From assembly GCF_029167625.1 (NCBI RefSeq), contig NZ_CP119145.1, positions 3,286,001-3,350,000 of the forward strand: a DNA stretch of 64,000 nucleotides, given 5' to 3'. This stretch comes from Streptomyces sp. AM 4-1-1. GTDB taxonomy: Bacteria; Actinomycetota; Actinomycetes; Streptomycetales; Streptomycetaceae. This document shows positions 62,751-64,000 of the stretch, piece by piece. The notes under the pieces were generated by a model. That model was given only the letters and a program-made list of their open reading frames with translations, did no database searches and was not told the DNA's origin. Both the position numbers and the translations under genes were made by a program. Each line of letters begins with the position of its first letter. Position 1 is the first letter of the stretch.

Positions 62751-63842
62751 ATGAACACCGCGGTCCGGACCGCCCGTGCCCATGCCACGTCCGCCACGAT
62801 CCCCCCGCACCCCGAGGGTGTCGACGAATTCGCCGTCCACGTCTACGAGTACACGCTCGGCCACGGCAGCGTCACGCCCGAAGTCCTCGCCACCGAGCTG
62901 GACGCCCCCGCGCACCGCGTCGAGCAGGCCCTGAGTACGCTGCGCGGGCTCCACCTGGTCAAGAGCGCGGCCGGGTCGGGACGCGAACTCGTCGCCGTGC
63001 ACCCGGAAGCCGCCCAGTTGGAACTGCTCCTGCCCCTGGAGAGCGCCATCCGCGACCACCGGCGCCGTCTGGCGGGCGTCAAGGGACAGCTCCTCTCCTT
63101 CATGGAGGTGTTCGACAGCACCCGACAGCACCGCGAGACCGTCGTGGTCACCGATGACCGGGGCGAGATCGCACTGCGCCTGCGGGAGGCCGCTCAGTGC
63201 TGCGCGTCGGAGATACTGCTGATGCAGCCGTGCGTCACCCAGGAACCCGCCGAGCTGATCAACGCCCGGCCGCTGATCAACGAGGCACTGCAACGCGGCG
63301 TCCAGGGGCGGGTGTTGTACCCGCACACGGCGCGCAGCGACGCCGCCGCCCGTTCGTACGCCCTACGGCTCACCGCGGCCGGCGGCCAGGTACGCACATC
63401 GCCGGACCTGCATGCCCGCTTCCTGGTCTTCGACCGCAAGACGTCCTTCGTCACGGTGGACGACGGCACGAGCGACAGCAGCGTCGTCACCATCATCTAC
63501 GAACCCTCCGTCGCGACGTTCCTCGGCTCCATCCACGACCTGGCCTGGCAGTCCGCGTTCCCCCTCCAGCAGGGGACGAACGGTTACGCCGGGACCCTCG
63601 ACGACCTGAGGGCCACGATCGTCGGACTCCTCGCGTCCGGTATCAAGGACGAGGTGATCGCCCGCCGGGTCGGCCTGTCGGAGCGCTCCTTCCGCCGTCA
63701 TGTCGCGGCGATCATGCAGAACCTGGCCGCCAGGAGCCGTTTCCAGGCCGGGGTGATGGCCGCGCAGACCGGTCTGCTCGCCCCGGTCCGCGAGGGCCGC
63801 GCCCCGCTGGTCCCGGCCACCACGGCCAGCGGGGCCGCATGA
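62751..63842 (+). CDS. TrmB/LuxR-type transcriptional regulator with PLD-like middle domain
   Basis: 363 residues. An N-terminal winged helix (VDEFAVHVYEYTLGHGSVTPEVLATELDAPAHRVEQALSTL), a central sensor domain of phospholipase-D fold type (ILLMQPCVTQEPAELINARPLINEALQRGVQGRVLYPH, LHARFLVFDRKTSFV), and a C-terminal LuxR-like helix-turn-helix (GIKDEVIARRVGLSERSFRRHVAAIMQNL). ATG at 62751 has GAGG upstream, 3 bp after the MFS gene. Probably senses a product or precursor. Confidence 0.85.
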   Translation: MNTAVRTARAHATSATIPPHPEGVDEFAVHVYEYTLGHGSVTPEVLATELDAPAHRVEQALSTLRGLHLVKSAAGSGRELVAVHPEAAQLELLLPLESAIRDHRRRLAGVKGQLLSFMEVFDSTRQHRETVVVTDDRGEIALRLREAAQCCASEILLMQPCVTQEPAELINARPLINEALQRGVQGRVLYPHTARSDAAARSYALRLTAAGGQVRTSPDLHARFLVFDRKTSFVTVDDGTSDSSVVTIIYEPSVATFLGSIHDLAWQSAFPLQQGTNGYAGTLDDLRATIVGLLASGIKDEVIARRVGLSERSFRRHVAAIMQNLAARSRFQAGVMAAQTGLLAPVREGRAPLVPATTASGAA

Positions 63843-64000
63843 GCCGCTACGCCCGTCTCGCCTACACGCCGGCCGTCCGCCAGGTCCAGCACGAGATGGG
63901 CAGCGGAATCGCGGCGGGCCGCAGGCTGCGCGAGCCGGGAGACCTGCCGGAACCGCTCACCTCGGCGGAGGCCGCGTTCGTCGGGAGCCTGGACGGCTTC
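63839..64000 (+). CDS. Pyridoxamine 5'-phosphate oxidase-like flavoprotein, N-terminal fragment
   Basis: 54 codons before the window ends. The start YARLAYTPAVRQVQHEMGSG and LTSAEAAFVGSLDGF resemble the family that precedes the FMN-binding SETGWPYVQHRGGP segment in actinobacteria. ATG overlaps the regulator stop by 4 bp. Could be a further redox step of the cluster. Only the N-terminus is visible. Confidence 0.5.
   Translation, partial: MSRYARLAYTPAVRQVQHEMGSGIAAGRRLREPGDLPEPLTSAEAAFVGSLDGF

Overview
The window is chromosomal DNA from a Streptomyces or close relative. The evidence is very high GC, frequent GTG starts, ATGA/TGATG-coupled operons, Streptomyces-type tRNAs, and a housekeeping order (purL-purQ-purS, an Lsr2 paralogue, tRNA-Gly genes, an ABC transporter with a two-component system, purC, purD, dnaX, SRP RNA, tRNA-Ser) that matches, from memory, the S. 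coelicolor dnaX-to-purL neighbourhood. No database search was possible, so family calls rest on motifs read by eye.

Region 1 (1-21.3 kb) is core chromosome. It holds purine biosynthesis genes on the minus strand, lsrL, three tRNA-Gly genes, an ABC exporter coupled to a NarL-type two-component system, purC, a dimethylformamidase-like protein, a membrane protein resembling an inactivated M48 protease, purD, dnaX and the SRP RNA. Several gaps are filled with degenerate GC-rich tandem repeats.

Region 2 (21.3-48.5 kb) is an integrated mobilizable element of about 27 kb. It sits in the 3' half of a tRNA-Ser gene and is bounded by an 84-bp perfect direct repeat (21325-21408 and 48394-48477). Between attL and the integrase lies a type III CBASS antiviral operon (CD-NTase, HORMA, TRIP13, SAVED effector). 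Next come int-xis, an XRE repressor flanked by inverted copies of a shared promoter element, a DnaB-like replication gene, a repeat-rich oriT/ori candidate, a DUF2637 membrane protein, MobC and a relaxase. I see no FtsK/TraB translocase, so it is probably mobilizable rather than self-transmissible. The second half carries a metabolic module (CYTH, methyltransferase, dTMP-kinase-like, radical SAM, HAD, XRE-DUF5919 regulator, Nudix, HD). It has a matching operator in front of its two divergent arms and may be an undescribed pathway. Two very large restriction-modification enzymes lie tail to tail next to attR.

Region 3 (48.5-64 kb, cut by the window end) is a biosynthetic cluster that I cannot match to a known product. 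On the minus strand it has an AurF-type diiron oxygenase, a class-II-synthetase-like amino acid:carrier-protein ligase, an AcpS-ACP fusion, a methyltransferase, a KASIII-like synthase with a Cys-to-Gln partner, a second ACP and a second AcpS. On the plus strand it has a SARP/NB-ARC/TPR regulator, a PP2C-like pseudophosphatase, a condensation-domain protein, an MFS exporter, a LuxR-type regulator and the start of a PNPOx-like flavoprotein. The parts suggest an amino acid loaded on a carrier protein, oxidised at nitrogen, elongated or transferred, methylated and exported.
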